From NCBI RefSeq assembly GCF_008635795.1, contig NZ_VWRQ01000004.1, positions 62,001 to 126,000 of the forward strand: a stretch of 64,000 nucleotides of DNA. The letters are read 5' to 3'. The notes beneath the pieces were generated by a model, which did not search any database, had not been told where the DNA came from, and saw only the letters and a list, made by a program, of their open reading frames with translations. This document shows, in pieces, positions 9,107 to 17,023 of this stretch; the first letter of the stretch is position 1; each line of letters begins with the position of its first letter. Position numbers and translations under genes: made by a program. Source of the stretch: Paenibacillus tepidiphilus. Lineage in GTDB: Bacteria; Bacillota; Bacilli; Paenibacillales; Paenibacillaceae.

Positions 9107-10144
9107 ATGAAGAAAATCGGGAAAATGGGAGCTGTGCTTGCGCTTACTTTATCTATGGTGATGCTTGGAGCGTGTGGGAACAATGGCGGCGGGAATACAG
9201 CGGCTAAAGAAACCAGCAACGCTGCTGCAGAGGCATCGGGGAATGGCGGAACCAAGACAGAGGCTAAGGACATTACACTCGGCTTCTCGCAGGTCGGCGC
9301 AGAGAGCGGCTGGCGGAGCGCAAACACCAAGTCGATTCAGGATTCAGCCAAGGAAGCAGGAATCACACTGAAATTCTCGGATGCACAGCAGAAACAGGAG
9401 AATCAAATCAAAGCCCTTCGTTCTTTTATCCAGCAAAAGGTTGACGTCATTGCCTTCTCGCCGGTAGTGGAATCCGGGTGGGATACGGTACTGAAGGAAG
9501 CCAAGGATGCAGGGATTCCGGTAGTTCTGACCGACCGCGCCGTGGATTCCAAGGATACCTCACTCTATGTTACATTCCTCGGCTCGGACTTCGTGGAAGA
9601 AGGCCGCAAGGCAGGTCAGTGGCTGACCGAACAGTATAAAGATGCCGCAGAGGACGTTAAAATCGTTGAGCTGCAGGGGACTACAGGCTCGGCACCGGCC
9701 AATGACCGGATGTCGGGATTTGCCGAAGTGATTGCCGCCAATCCGCATTTAAAAATTATTGCATCACAGTCCGGCGATTTCACCCGGGCCAAAGGTAAGG
9801 AGGTCATGCAGGCATTCCTGAAGGCGAACAAGGACATTGACGTCCTGTATGCCCACAATGATGATATGGCGCTGGGCGCTATTCAGGCCATTGAAGCCGC
9901 AGGGCTCAAGCCGGGCGAGGATATCCGGATTATCTCTGTCGATGCCGTCAAGGACGGAATGCAGGCGGCCAGTGAAGGGAAGATCAACTTCATTGTGGAG
10001 TGCAATCCATTGCTCGGACCGCAGCTGATGCAGGTGGTGCAGGACGTGGTGGACGGTAAGCAGGTGGAGGCCCGGATCGTGACCGAAGAGTCGACGTTCA
10101 CCTCCGAGCAGGCCAAGGAAGCGCTGCCTAACCGCCAGTATTAA
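9107..10144 (+). CDS. ytfQ: YtfQ-like furanose-binding lipoprotein
   Basis: The 345-residue lipoprotein (signal ending LGAC, Cys 23) is the binding component of the importer encoded just downstream. It matches remembered features of Escherichia coli YtfQ (galactofuranose-binding) closely: GFSQVGAESGWR, QQKQENQIKALRSFIQQ, GWDTVLKEAKDAGIPV, GDFTRAKGKEVM and YAHNDDMALGAIQAI. A GGGGGAGG site precedes the ATG. Context with GH43 arabinofuranosidase-type enzymes suggests arabinofuranose or a related furanose as the substrate, but that is inference. A hairpin separates it from the ATPase gene. Confidence 0.9.
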   Translation: MKKIGKMGAVLALTLSMVMLGACGNNGGGNTAAKETSNAAAEASGNGGTKTEAKDITLGFSQVGAESGWRSANTKSIQDSAKEAGITLKFSDAQQKQENQIKALRSFIQQKVDVIAFSPVVESGWDTVLKEAKDAGIPVVLTDRAVDSKDTSLYVTFLGSDFVEEGRKAGQWLTEQYKDAAEDVKIVELQGTTGSAPANDRMSGFAEVIAANPHLKIIASQSGDFTRAKGKEVMQAFLKANKDIDVLYAHNDDMALGAIQAIEAAGLKPGEDIRIISVDAVKDGMQAASEGKINFIVECNPLLGPQLMQVVQDVVDGKQVEARIVTEESTFTSEQAKEALPNRQY

Positions 10145-10162
10145 TTACAGGATTAGTTCATT

Positions 10163-10196
10163 CCCACTCCGCGGGCAAAGCGCCTGCCGGAGTGGG
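10163..10196 (+). terminator. Intra-operon hairpin between binding protein and ATPase
   Basis: CCCACTCCG (10163-10171) pairs with CGGAGTGGG (10188-10196), with further pairing inside. Only a short T-rich stretch (TTCTAT) follows, so it may stabilise the upstream message or terminate partially, giving more binding protein than transporter. Confidence 0.6.
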
Positions 10197-10232
10197 TTCT
10201 ATCCCGCTAGAAAGAGGAGTGGACGTAAGAAG

Positions 10233-11744
10233 ATGAGCACGCAGAAGCCCATATTGCAAATGACGAAGATTCATAAGCGGTTTCCGGGCGTCAAGGCGCT
10301 CAGTGATGTGAATCTGCGCCTGTTTCCGGGTGAGGTTCATGCCCTTATGGGGGAGAATGGCGCCGGCAAATCAACACTGATCAAAGTGCTGACCGGCGTT
10401 TATTCGATTGATGAAGGCCGTGTGGAAATGGAAGGCATAGCCACTACGCTGCACAGTCCCCTGGAATCGCAGGCTGCCGGAATCAGTACCGTGTATCAGG
10501 AGGTGAATCTGTGTCCCAATTTGACCGTTGCGGAGAATATATTCATTGGAAGAGAGCCGCGCAGATTTGGCCGGATTGTGTGGAAAGAAATGAACCGGCG
10601 TGCAGATGAACTGCTCCGGGAGCGGATGAATTTGCAGATTGATGTAACCCTGCCTCTGCATACGTATTCAGTAGCAGTCCAGCAGTTAGTTGCGATCGCC
10701 CGGGCTTTAAATATTTCAGCGAAGGTGCTCATATTGGACGAACCGACCTCAAGCCTGGATCAGAAGGAAGTGGAGCAGCTGTTCCGGATCATGAGGAAGC
10801 TCAAGCAAGGCGGCTTGTCCATATTGTTTGTCACGCATTTCCTGGATCAGATGTATGAAATCTCCGACCGGGTGACCATCTTGCGGGGCGGTGAGTTTGT
10901 CGGCGAGTATATGGCTAAGGAGTTAACCCGGCTGGAGCTGGTCATGAAAATGATCGGGAAGGAGCTCCATTTGCTGGAGGAGCTGCCAAGCTTGGCGGAA
11001 GCGGATCAGAATCCGCTGGGCGGTGAACTGATTAGAGCCGAAGGCTTGGGCCGCAAAGGCGGGATCGAGCCGTTTGACCTGGCGATTCGCCAGGGGGAGG
11101 TGGTCGGCCTGGCGGGCCTGCTCGGCTCAGGGCGGACGGAGACGGCGCGGCTGTTCTTCGGTGCGGACAAACCGGACTCGGGAAGATTGACGCTGCCGGA
11201 ATCCGCAGGCACGGTTCGTTCTCCCCGTGAAGCCATCAGAAGACGGATCGCCTTCTGCTCCGAGAACCGCAAGACGGAGGGGATTATCGGTGATCTGACG
11301 GTAAGAGAGAATATTATTCTTGTACTTCAGGCTAAATACGGAGTCTTTAAGGCCATTTCCCGGAAGCGGCAGGAGGAGATTGCCGGAGAATATATCCGCA
11401 TGCTGAACATCAATCCCCCAAATCCCGATCATCTGATCAAGAATTTAAGCGGCGGAAACCAGCAGAAAGTGCTGCTGGCCCGCTGGCTACTCACGGAGCC
11501 GCAGCTGCTGATCCTCGATGAGCCTACCCGTGGAATTGATATCGGGGCAAAGGCGGAGATTCAAAAGCTGGTGCTCTCGCTTTCCCGCCAGGGGATGTCA
11601 TTCCTGTTCATCTCGTCCGAACTGGAAGAGGTGCTGCGCGTCAGCGACCGGATCGCCGTCCTGCGGGACCGCCGGAAGGTAAAGGAAATTACCGGCAAGG
11701 ATATGAGCCAGCAGCACATTATGCAGTCGATTGCAGGAGGCTGA
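10233..11744 (+). CDS. ytfR: YtfR-like sugar ABC transporter ATPase (two nucleotide-binding domains)
   Basis: The 503-residue product has two ABC domains in tandem. The first has Walker A GENGAGKSTL, a degenerate signature VAVQQLVAIARAL and Walker B LILDEPTSSLD. The second has a degenerate Walker A (GLLGSGRTETA), signature LSGGNQQKVLLARWL and LLILDEPTRGIDIG. This is the layout of RbsA/YtfR/XylG sugar importers. It energises the two permeases that follow. The next gene starts six bases after the stop. Confidence 0.93.
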   Translation: MSTQKPILQMTKIHKRFPGVKALSDVNLRLFPGEVHALMGENGAGKSTLIKVLTGVYSIDEGRVEMEGIATTLHSPLESQAAGISTVYQEVNLCPNLTVAENIFIGREPRRFGRIVWKEMNRRADELLRERMNLQIDVTLPLHTYSVAVQQLVAIARALNISAKVLILDEPTSSLDQKEVEQLFRIMRKLKQGGLSILFVTHFLDQMYEISDRVTILRGGEFVGEYMAKELTRLELVMKMIGKELHLLEELPSLAEADQNPLGGELIRAEGLGRKGGIEPFDLAIRQGEVVGLAGLLGSGRTETARLFFGADKPDSGRLTLPESAGTVRSPREAIRRRIAFCSENRKTEGIIGDLTVRENIILVLQAKYGVFKAISRKRQEEIAGEYIRMLNINPPNPDHLIKNLSGGNQQKVLLARWLLTEPQLLILDEPTRGIDIGAKAEIQKLVLSLSRQGMSFLFISSELEEVLRVSDRIAVLRDRRKVKEITGKDMSQQHIMQSIAGG

Positions 11745-11750
11745 CCAATC

Positions 11751-12788
11751 ATGGGAAGATTAGTGAAACATCATTTATTCTGGCCGTTGTGCGTGCTGGC
11801 CGCATTATTGCTATTTAATCTGTGTTATTCTCCGGATTTCTTCACCATCACCATGCATGACGGGCATTTATACGGCAGCCTGATTGATATCCTTAACTTC
11901 GGCTCGCCGCTTATCCTGGTGGCGATCGGGATGACACTGGTCGTCGCCACCAAGGGCATTGACCTGTCTGTCGGGTCCATTGTTGCTATATCCGGCGCTG
12001 TTGCCTGCCTGAGCATCAGCAAAGGCCCGGATCAGAATTCCTTGGCGCTTATATTGATCTCCGTGCTGCTTGCTGTCGGATTATCGCTCATCCTGGGGTT
12101 ATGGAACGGTCTGCTGGTCTCTGTAGCCGGTATTCAGCCCATTATCGCTACACTGATACTGATGGTTGCAGGGCGCGGGATTGCCCAACTGGTTACCGGC
12201 GGCCAGATTATTACGGTAACCAGCGCAAAATATGCATATATCGGCTCCGGATCACTTGCTACCCTGCCGTTCTCCATATTTGTCGTGATCCTCGTCCTGC
12301 TCATTGCCCTGCTTACCCGAAGAACGGCGCTGGGCCTGTTTATCGAATCCGTCGGCTGTAATCCTACTGCAAGCCTGATGGCCGGTGTCCGGGCGAAATG
12401 GGTTATACTGGCGGTGTATATCTTCTGCGGCTTATGCGCAGGCATTGCCGGACTGCTGCTCAGCTCCAATGTCTCCAGTGCAGACGGCAATAACGCCGGC
12501 CTGTGGTATGAGCTGGACGCTATTCTGGCGGTTGTCATCGGGGGGACGTCCCTCAATGGCGGAAGGTACTATCTCACAGGCACCGTCATCGGGGCGCTGA
12601 TCATCCAAACGCTGACCACAACCATATATATGATCGGTGTACCGCCGGAAATAACCCTGGTCGTCAAAGCCTTTGTGGTTCTGGCCGTCTGTCTGATCCA
12701 GTCGGATGCGTTCCGTGCCGCTTTTGCCGCCCGCTGGAAGACGCGCCATTACCCCGCAGAAAAGGAGATCACCCGTCATGTCTCTTAA
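11751..12788 (+). CDS. ytfT: YtfT-like sugar ABC transporter permease
   Basis: The 345-residue membrane protein belongs to the RbsC/YtfT permease family with about ten hydrophobic segments. Typical stretches are GMTLVVATKGIDLSVGSIVAISGA and the C-terminal LDAILAVVIGGTSLNGGRYYLTGTVIGALI. It forms the membrane channel with the next permease. It starts six bases after the ATPase stop and overlaps the following gene by 11 bases. Confidence 0.93.
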   Translation: MGRLVKHHLFWPLCVLAALLLFNLCYSPDFFTITMHDGHLYGSLIDILNFGSPLILVAIGMTLVVATKGIDLSVGSIVAISGAVACLSISKGPDQNSLALILISVLLAVGLSLILGLWNGLLVSVAGIQPIIATLILMVAGRGIAQLVTGGQIITVTSAKYAYIGSGSLATLPFSIFVVILVLLIALLTRRTALGLFIESVGCNPTASLMAGVRAKWVILAVYIFCGLCAGIAGLLLSSNVSSADGNNAGLWYELDAILAVVIGGTSLNGGRYYLTGTVIGALIIQTLTTTIYMIGVPPEITLVVKAFVVLAVCLIQSDAFRAAFAARWKTRHYPAEKEITRHVS

Positions 12789-13749
12789 CCGCAAATACAT
12801 CCCGATTGTTGTTACCATTCTGCTGTTTCTGGTTATGTTCGCAGCCGGTTCCTTCAGATATACCGGATTCTTCTCCCTTCAGGTACTGATGAACCTGCTG
12901 GTCGATAACGCCTTTCTGCTGGTGACCGCTGTCGGCATGTCTTTTGTTATCCTGTCGGGGGGGATTGACCTCTCTGTCGGATCGGTCATTGCCTTGTCGA
13001 CGATGATCTCTGCCAGTCTGGTGCAGCAGCTGGGCTGGCCGCCGCTGGTCGTCATTCCGCTGGTGCTTCTGATGGGTGCTGCGTTCGGGAGTGCCATGGG
13101 CGCGATTATTCATTATTTTAAAATACAGCCATTCATTGTTACGCTGGCGGGGATGTTCCTGGCGCGGGGACTATGCTATGTAATCAGCATCGATACGATA
13201 ACCATTGATCATCCGTTCTACACGGCCGTCGCCCAGACCAAAATTCCGCTGCCGGGTGGCAGTTTCCTTTCCATTAGCGCCGTTATTGCCCTGATCGTGG
13301 TCGCTGCGGCTATTTATACCGCCCACTATACCCGTTTCGGGCGCAATGTATATGCGCTTGGAGGCAATGAGCAATCTGCTCTGCTGATGGGACTTCCCGT
13401 CGCGCGGACCAAGGTGCTGGTTTACACGTTAAGCGGATTCTGCTCGTCGCTGGCCGGGGTGGTCTTTACCTTCTATATGCTGTCGGGATACGGGCTGCAT
13501 GCGGTCGGCTTTGAGCTGGATACGATTGCGGCTGTTGTCATTGGCGGCACGCTGTTGACCGGAGGCGTGGGGTATGTGCTCGGCACCTTCTTTGGTGTGC
13601 TGATTCAAGGGGTGATCCAGACCATCATCAGCTTCGAGGGGACACTTAGCTCCTGGTGGACCAAGATCGTCATCGGTCTGCTGCTGTTTGTGTTCATCCT
13701 CCTGCAGCGGGTGCTTAGCTCGGGAGGCCCTGCCCGGAAATCATCATAA
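12778..13749 (+). CDS. yjfF: YjfF-like sugar ABC transporter permease
   Basis: The 323-residue membrane protein is the second RbsC-family permease, equivalent to YjfF of the ytfQRT-yjfF cluster. It carries GMSFVILSGGIDLSVGSVIALSTM and LDTIAAVVIGGTLLTGGVGY. The frame is open from 12706, but the ATG at 12778 has AAAGGAG (12761-12767) at a suitable distance, so it is preferred; it overlaps the previous gene by 11 bases. A terminator follows at once. Confidence 0.93.
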   Translation: MSLNRKYIPIVVTILLFLVMFAAGSFRYTGFFSLQVLMNLLVDNAFLLVTAVGMSFVILSGGIDLSVGSVIALSTMISASLVQQLGWPPLVVIPLVLLMGAAFGSAMGAIIHYFKIQPFIVTLAGMFLARGLCYVISIDTITIDHPFYTAVAQTKIPLPGGSFLSISAVIALIVVAAAIYTAHYTRFGRNVYALGGNEQSALLMGLPVARTKVLVYTLSGFCSSLAGVVFTFYMLSGYGLHAVGFELDTIAAVVIGGTLLTGGVGYVLGTFFGVLIQGVIQTIISFEGTLSSWWTKIVIGLLLFVFILLQRVLSSGGPARKSS

Positions 13750-13758
13750 GAAAAGCCT

Positions 13759-13800
13759 GCATCGGGAGACAATAACCATTTGTTTCCTGATGCTTTTTCT
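13759..13800 (+). terminator. Terminator after the sugar importer operon
   Basis: A 14-base stem (13759-13772 with 13780-13793, two G-U pairs) with a seven-base loop is followed by TTTTTCT. The right arm overlaps the -35 box of the next promoter. Confidence 0.88.
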
Positions 13801-13821
13801 ATATAATTGTAATCGCTAACA
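13780..13821 (+). promoter_or_regulatory. Promoter and cre site of the second ytfQ-like gene
   Basis: TTGTTT (13780-13785) and TATAAT (13802-13807) are 16 bases apart. Directly downstream, TGTAATCGCTAACA (13808-13821) matches the cre consensus at 13 of 14 positions. CcpA bound there would block transcription start, giving catabolite repression. Confidence 0.65.
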
Positions 13822-13839
13822 ATTCTGGGAGGGATGCCG

Positions 13840-14874
13840 ATGAGAATGGGGAAATGGGCGCTGGTCCTGATGCTGTTGCTGTTAAGCGGCTGCTCATCCG
13901 CGAATACCGGGGATAGGCAGGTCCCGCTGCGTACTGCGGCTCCCGCGTTAACCGGACAGCTGCTTCCCGAAGACGGGCCTGCGGCGGCCGAACGGATCGT
14001 GCTGGGCTTCTCGCAGCTTGGTTCGGAGAGCACCTGGCGGGAAGCCAATACCGCTTCGATCCAGGAAGCCGCCGCTGAGGCGGGCATTTCCCTGATCCTG
14101 AAGAACGCCGAGCAGGACCAGCAGAAGCAGTTTGATGCGATCCGTTCGTTTATCGAAAGCGAAGTCGATATTATTGCGATTGCACCTGTCGTGCAGACAG
14201 GCTGGGAAGCGATTCTGCAGGAGATCAAGCTGGCCGGGATTCCGGTTATTATTCTGGACCGTTCGGTGAATGTGAAGGACAGCTCGCTCTACGTCACGTT
14301 CATCGGCTCCGACTTTTATGAGGAGGGGGTGAAGGCGGCGAAATATATGATTGATAAAATGCGTCATGATTCCGGTGTGATTACCATCGCTGAATTGCAG
14401 GGCACAGAAGGCTCAACGCCGTCGATAGACCGGGGGCGGGGTTTCCGCAAGATGATTGAGGACAAGCAGAATTTCCGCATTACGCAATCGAGGCCTGCAG
14501 GCTTCACCAAGCGCGGAGGGCGGGAGGTTATGCGGGAGTTCCTGCAGCAGCCGGAGGAAGAATGGCCTCAGGTACTGTATGCCCACAATGACGATATGGC
14601 GATTGGTGCGGTGGAAGCCATTGAAGAGGCAGGGCTTACGCCCGGCAGCGATATCATTATTATTTCCGTAGACGGCACAAGGCGGGCGTTCGAGCAGATG
14701 ATCGCGGGCAATATCAATGCAGTGGTGGAGTGTAACCCGCTGCTTGGTCCGCTGCTGATGCAGGCTGCTAAAGAAATCATGTCGGGACGTACACTGCCGA
14801 AGAGAATCGTGCCGCCCGAGGACATTTTTACCCAGGAGCTCGCCGCCATGGAAGTGGAGAACCGCAAATACTGA
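13840..14874 (+). CDS. Second YtfQ-like sugar-binding lipoprotein
   Basis: The 344-residue lipoprotein (signal ending LLSGC, Cys 18) is a paralogue of the protein at 9107, sharing LGFSQLGSESTWREANT, QQKQFDAIRSFIESEVD, APVVQTGWEAIL, LYAHNDDMAIGAVEAIEEAGL and VECNPLLGP. It has its own promoter and terminator and lies outside the importer operon. An ATG at 13834 directly touches the GGGAGGG site, so the ATG at 13840 is the better start. It may serve the same permeases with another specificity, or be a sensing protein. Confidence 0.88.
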   Translation: MRMGKWALVLMLLLLSGCSSANTGDRQVPLRTAAPALTGQLLPEDGPAAAERIVLGFSQLGSESTWREANTASIQEAAAEAGISLILKNAEQDQQKQFDAIRSFIESEVDIIAIAPVVQTGWEAILQEIKLAGIPVIILDRSVNVKDSSLYVTFIGSDFYEEGVKAAKYMIDKMRHDSGVITIAELQGTEGSTPSIDRGRGFRKMIEDKQNFRITQSRPAGFTKRGGREVMREFLQQPEEEWPQVLYAHNDDMAIGAVEAIEEAGLTPGSDIIIISVDGTRRAFEQMIAGNINAVVECNPLLGPLLMQAAKEIMSGRTLPKRIVPPEDIFTQELAAMEVENRKY

Positions 14875-14878
14875 AGGG

Positions 14879-14911
14879 AAGCAGGCGGAAATAAGATGCC
14901 TGCTTTCTTTT
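14879..14911 (+). terminator. Terminator after the second ytfQ-like gene
   Basis: AAGCAGGC (14879-14886) pairs with GCCTGCTT (14898-14905) and is followed by TCTTTT. Confidence 0.8.
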
Positions 14912-15085
14912 ATTGAGAAATCTAACAATTGCGCAAAAAATCAAACTTTTCAAATATGAAACTACATTGTTCCAATAATGTAATTATAATATGATGTTTT
15001 CGAGTAACAAATATTAGAAATAATATAAATTAATACAAAAAAGAAGGGAGGAAAGGTTAAGGCAACTATTTTTGCCCCTCTATTA

Positions 15086-15099
15086 TGTAAACGATTACA
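15086..15099 (+). promoter_or_regulatory. cre-like site upstream of the GH43 genes
   Basis: TGTAAACGATTACA matches the cre consensus except one position and is itself nearly palindromic (TGTAA/TTACA arms). It lies 23 bases before the xynD-like ATG, between a TATTAT box and the ribosome site, a position suited to catabolite repression. Confidence 0.65.
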
Positions 15100-15121
15100 A
15101 TTATGATCGGGAGGTATTTTG

Positions 15122-17023
15122 ATGAAAAAGATCGCAGCTATTCTATTAACGTTTATCGTAATAATGGGTTGTATGCCCATCATGTCTGTGTTCGCTGCCA
15201 ATAGTGCAACGGCCAAGCAGCCGGGGAAATCCAATCCGCTCATGGACCATAAGCTGGGTGCCGATCCCTTCGCACTGACGTATAATGGCAGAGTCTATGT
15301 GTACATGTCCAGCGATGCGTATGTTTATAACAGCGATGGCTCGGTTAAGGACAATGATTTCAGCGCTTTGAATAAAATCAATGTCATCTCTTCGGCGGAT
15401 ATGGTGAACTGGACGGATCATACGGCCGTTCCGGTTGCCGGAGCCAACAATGCCAATAATGGTCAAGGTATTGCCAAATGGGCATCACTCTCCTGGGCCC
15501 CTTCCGTGGCGGTGAAAAAAATCAATGGCGTTGACAAATTCTTTCTGTACTTTGCAAACGGTGCCTCCGGGATCGGCGTGTTAACGGCTAACTCTCCGGT
15601 AGGTCCATGGACAGATCCGCTCGGCAAAGCGCTGGTTACGAACAGCACAGCCGGCATGTCCGGCGTTACCTGGCTTTTTGACCCGGCCGTATTGGTGGAC
15701 GATGATGGAAACGGATATCTGTACTGCGGGGGAGGGATACCGAATACCTCGGATCCCGCATCCATCGCCAATCCCCGGACAGCCAGAGTTCTGAAGCTGG
15801 GCTCCGATATGACCAGTATTGTCGGAAGTGCGACGACCATTGACGCGCCTTATATGTTTGAGGATTCGGGAATTCACAAGTATAACGGCAAATATTATTA
15901 TTCCTACTGCATTAATTTCTCCGGCACTCATCCGGCAGCTTATCCGGCAGGCGAGATCGGCTATATGGTAAGTAACAGTCCTACAGGCCCTTTTACGTAT
16001 GTCGGCCATTTCCTGAAGAATCCGTATACCTTCTTTGGGGTCGGCGGTAACAATCATCATGCCGTCTTTAACTTTAACAATCAGTGGTATGTGGTGTATC
16101 ATGCTCAGACCGTCAGCAAGGCGCAGCTTGGAGATGGCAAGGGCTACCGTTCGCCGCACATCAATAAGCTTGTCCATAATGCCGACGGCACGATCCAGGA
16201 AGTTCAGGGTAATATGGACGGCATCGCCCAGATTGCCAATCTGAATCCGTATACCCGAGTTGAAGCTGAAACGATCGGTTGGAATGCCGGCATCGGAACT
16301 GAGGCAACACAGGCAACTGGCGGACCGGTAAGCAATATGAATGTGACGAATATTCACAATGGTGACTGGGTTGCTGTAGGGAATGTTGACTTTGGCACCG
16401 GCGGAGCCAAGACTTTTAAAGCGAACGTAGCTTCGAGCACCGGCGGCAAAATCGAAATCCGGCTGGACAGCGCTACGGGTACGCTCGCAGGAACGCTTAC
16501 TGTCCCTTCTACAGGGGGAACACAAGCCTGGAAGGAAGTTGAGACTGCTGTCAGCAACGCGACGGGAGTTCACAGGCTGTTCCTGGTATTCACCGGATCA
16601 GGCAGCGGCCAGCTGTTCAATTTCGATTACTGGCAGTTTGCAGCAAATGCAGCCGGCACAGGAAACCGGGTGGAAGCTGAAGATATGACCCTCAGCGGGA
16701 CTTACGCCGGTAAGATTACTTCTCCTTTCAATGGAGTTGCCCTCTACGGGAACAATGATGCCGGTTCATTCTCACAGTACTTCGCCTATGACACCCATAC
16801 GCTCTCGATCCGCGGGGCATCCAGCAATGCTTCTACGGCCAGGGTGGATGTGCAAATCGGAGGTACGACAGTAGGTTCCGTTTATTTCACCGGAACTACA
16901 CCTACGGTCCAGCAATTGACCAATGTGGTCCATGGCACCGGAGCCCAGGATGTCAAGCTGATTGTGACCACAGATAACGGAACCTGGGACGCTTACGTGG
17001 ATTATATAGAGTGGAGCTTATGA
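15122..17023 (+). CDS. xynD: Secreted GH43 arabinoxylan arabinofuranohydrolase with two carbohydrate-binding modules
   Basis: The enzyme probably releases arabinose from arabinoxylan outside the cell. The 633-residue product has a signal peptide (to about residue 26), a GH43 five-blade propeller with the catalytic Asp in GADPF, the second Asp in WLFDPAVL and the Glu in MFEDSG, then a CBM6-like module (about 385-525, starting YTRVEAET) and a C-terminal CBM36-like module (about 530-633, starting NRVEAEDMTLSGTYAG). The same architecture and length are known from Paenibacillus polymyxa XynD. A GGGAGG site supports ATG 15122 over TTG 15119. The next gene overlaps its stop. Confidence 0.92.
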   Translation: MKKIAAILLTFIVIMGCMPIMSVFAANSATAKQPGKSNPLMDHKLGADPFALTYNGRVYVYMSSDAYVYNSDGSVKDNDFSALNKINVISSADMVNWTDHTAVPVAGANNANNGQGIAKWASLSWAPSVAVKKINGVDKFFLYFANGASGIGVLTANSPVGPWTDPLGKALVTNSTAGMSGVTWLFDPAVLVDDDGNGYLYCGGGIPNTSDPASIANPRTARVLKLGSDMTSIVGSATTIDAPYMFEDSGIHKYNGKYYYSYCINFSGTHPAAYPAGEIGYMVSNSPTGPFTYVGHFLKNPYTFFGVGGNNHHAVFNFNNQWYVVYHAQTVSKAQLGDGKGYRSPHINKLVHNADGTIQEVQGNMDGIAQIANLNPYTRVEAETIGWNAGIGTEATQATGGPVSNMNVTNIHNGDWVAVGNVDFGTGGAKTFKANVASSTGGKIEIRLDSATGTLAGTLTVPSTGGTQAWKEVETAVSNATGVHRLFLVFTGSGSGQLFNFDYWQFAANAAGTGNRVEAEDMTLSGTYAGKITSPFNGVALYGNNDAGSFSQYFAYDTHTLSIRGASSNASTARVDVQIGGTTVGSVYFTGTTPTVQQLTNVVHGTGAQDVKLIVTTDNGTWDAYVDYIEWSL

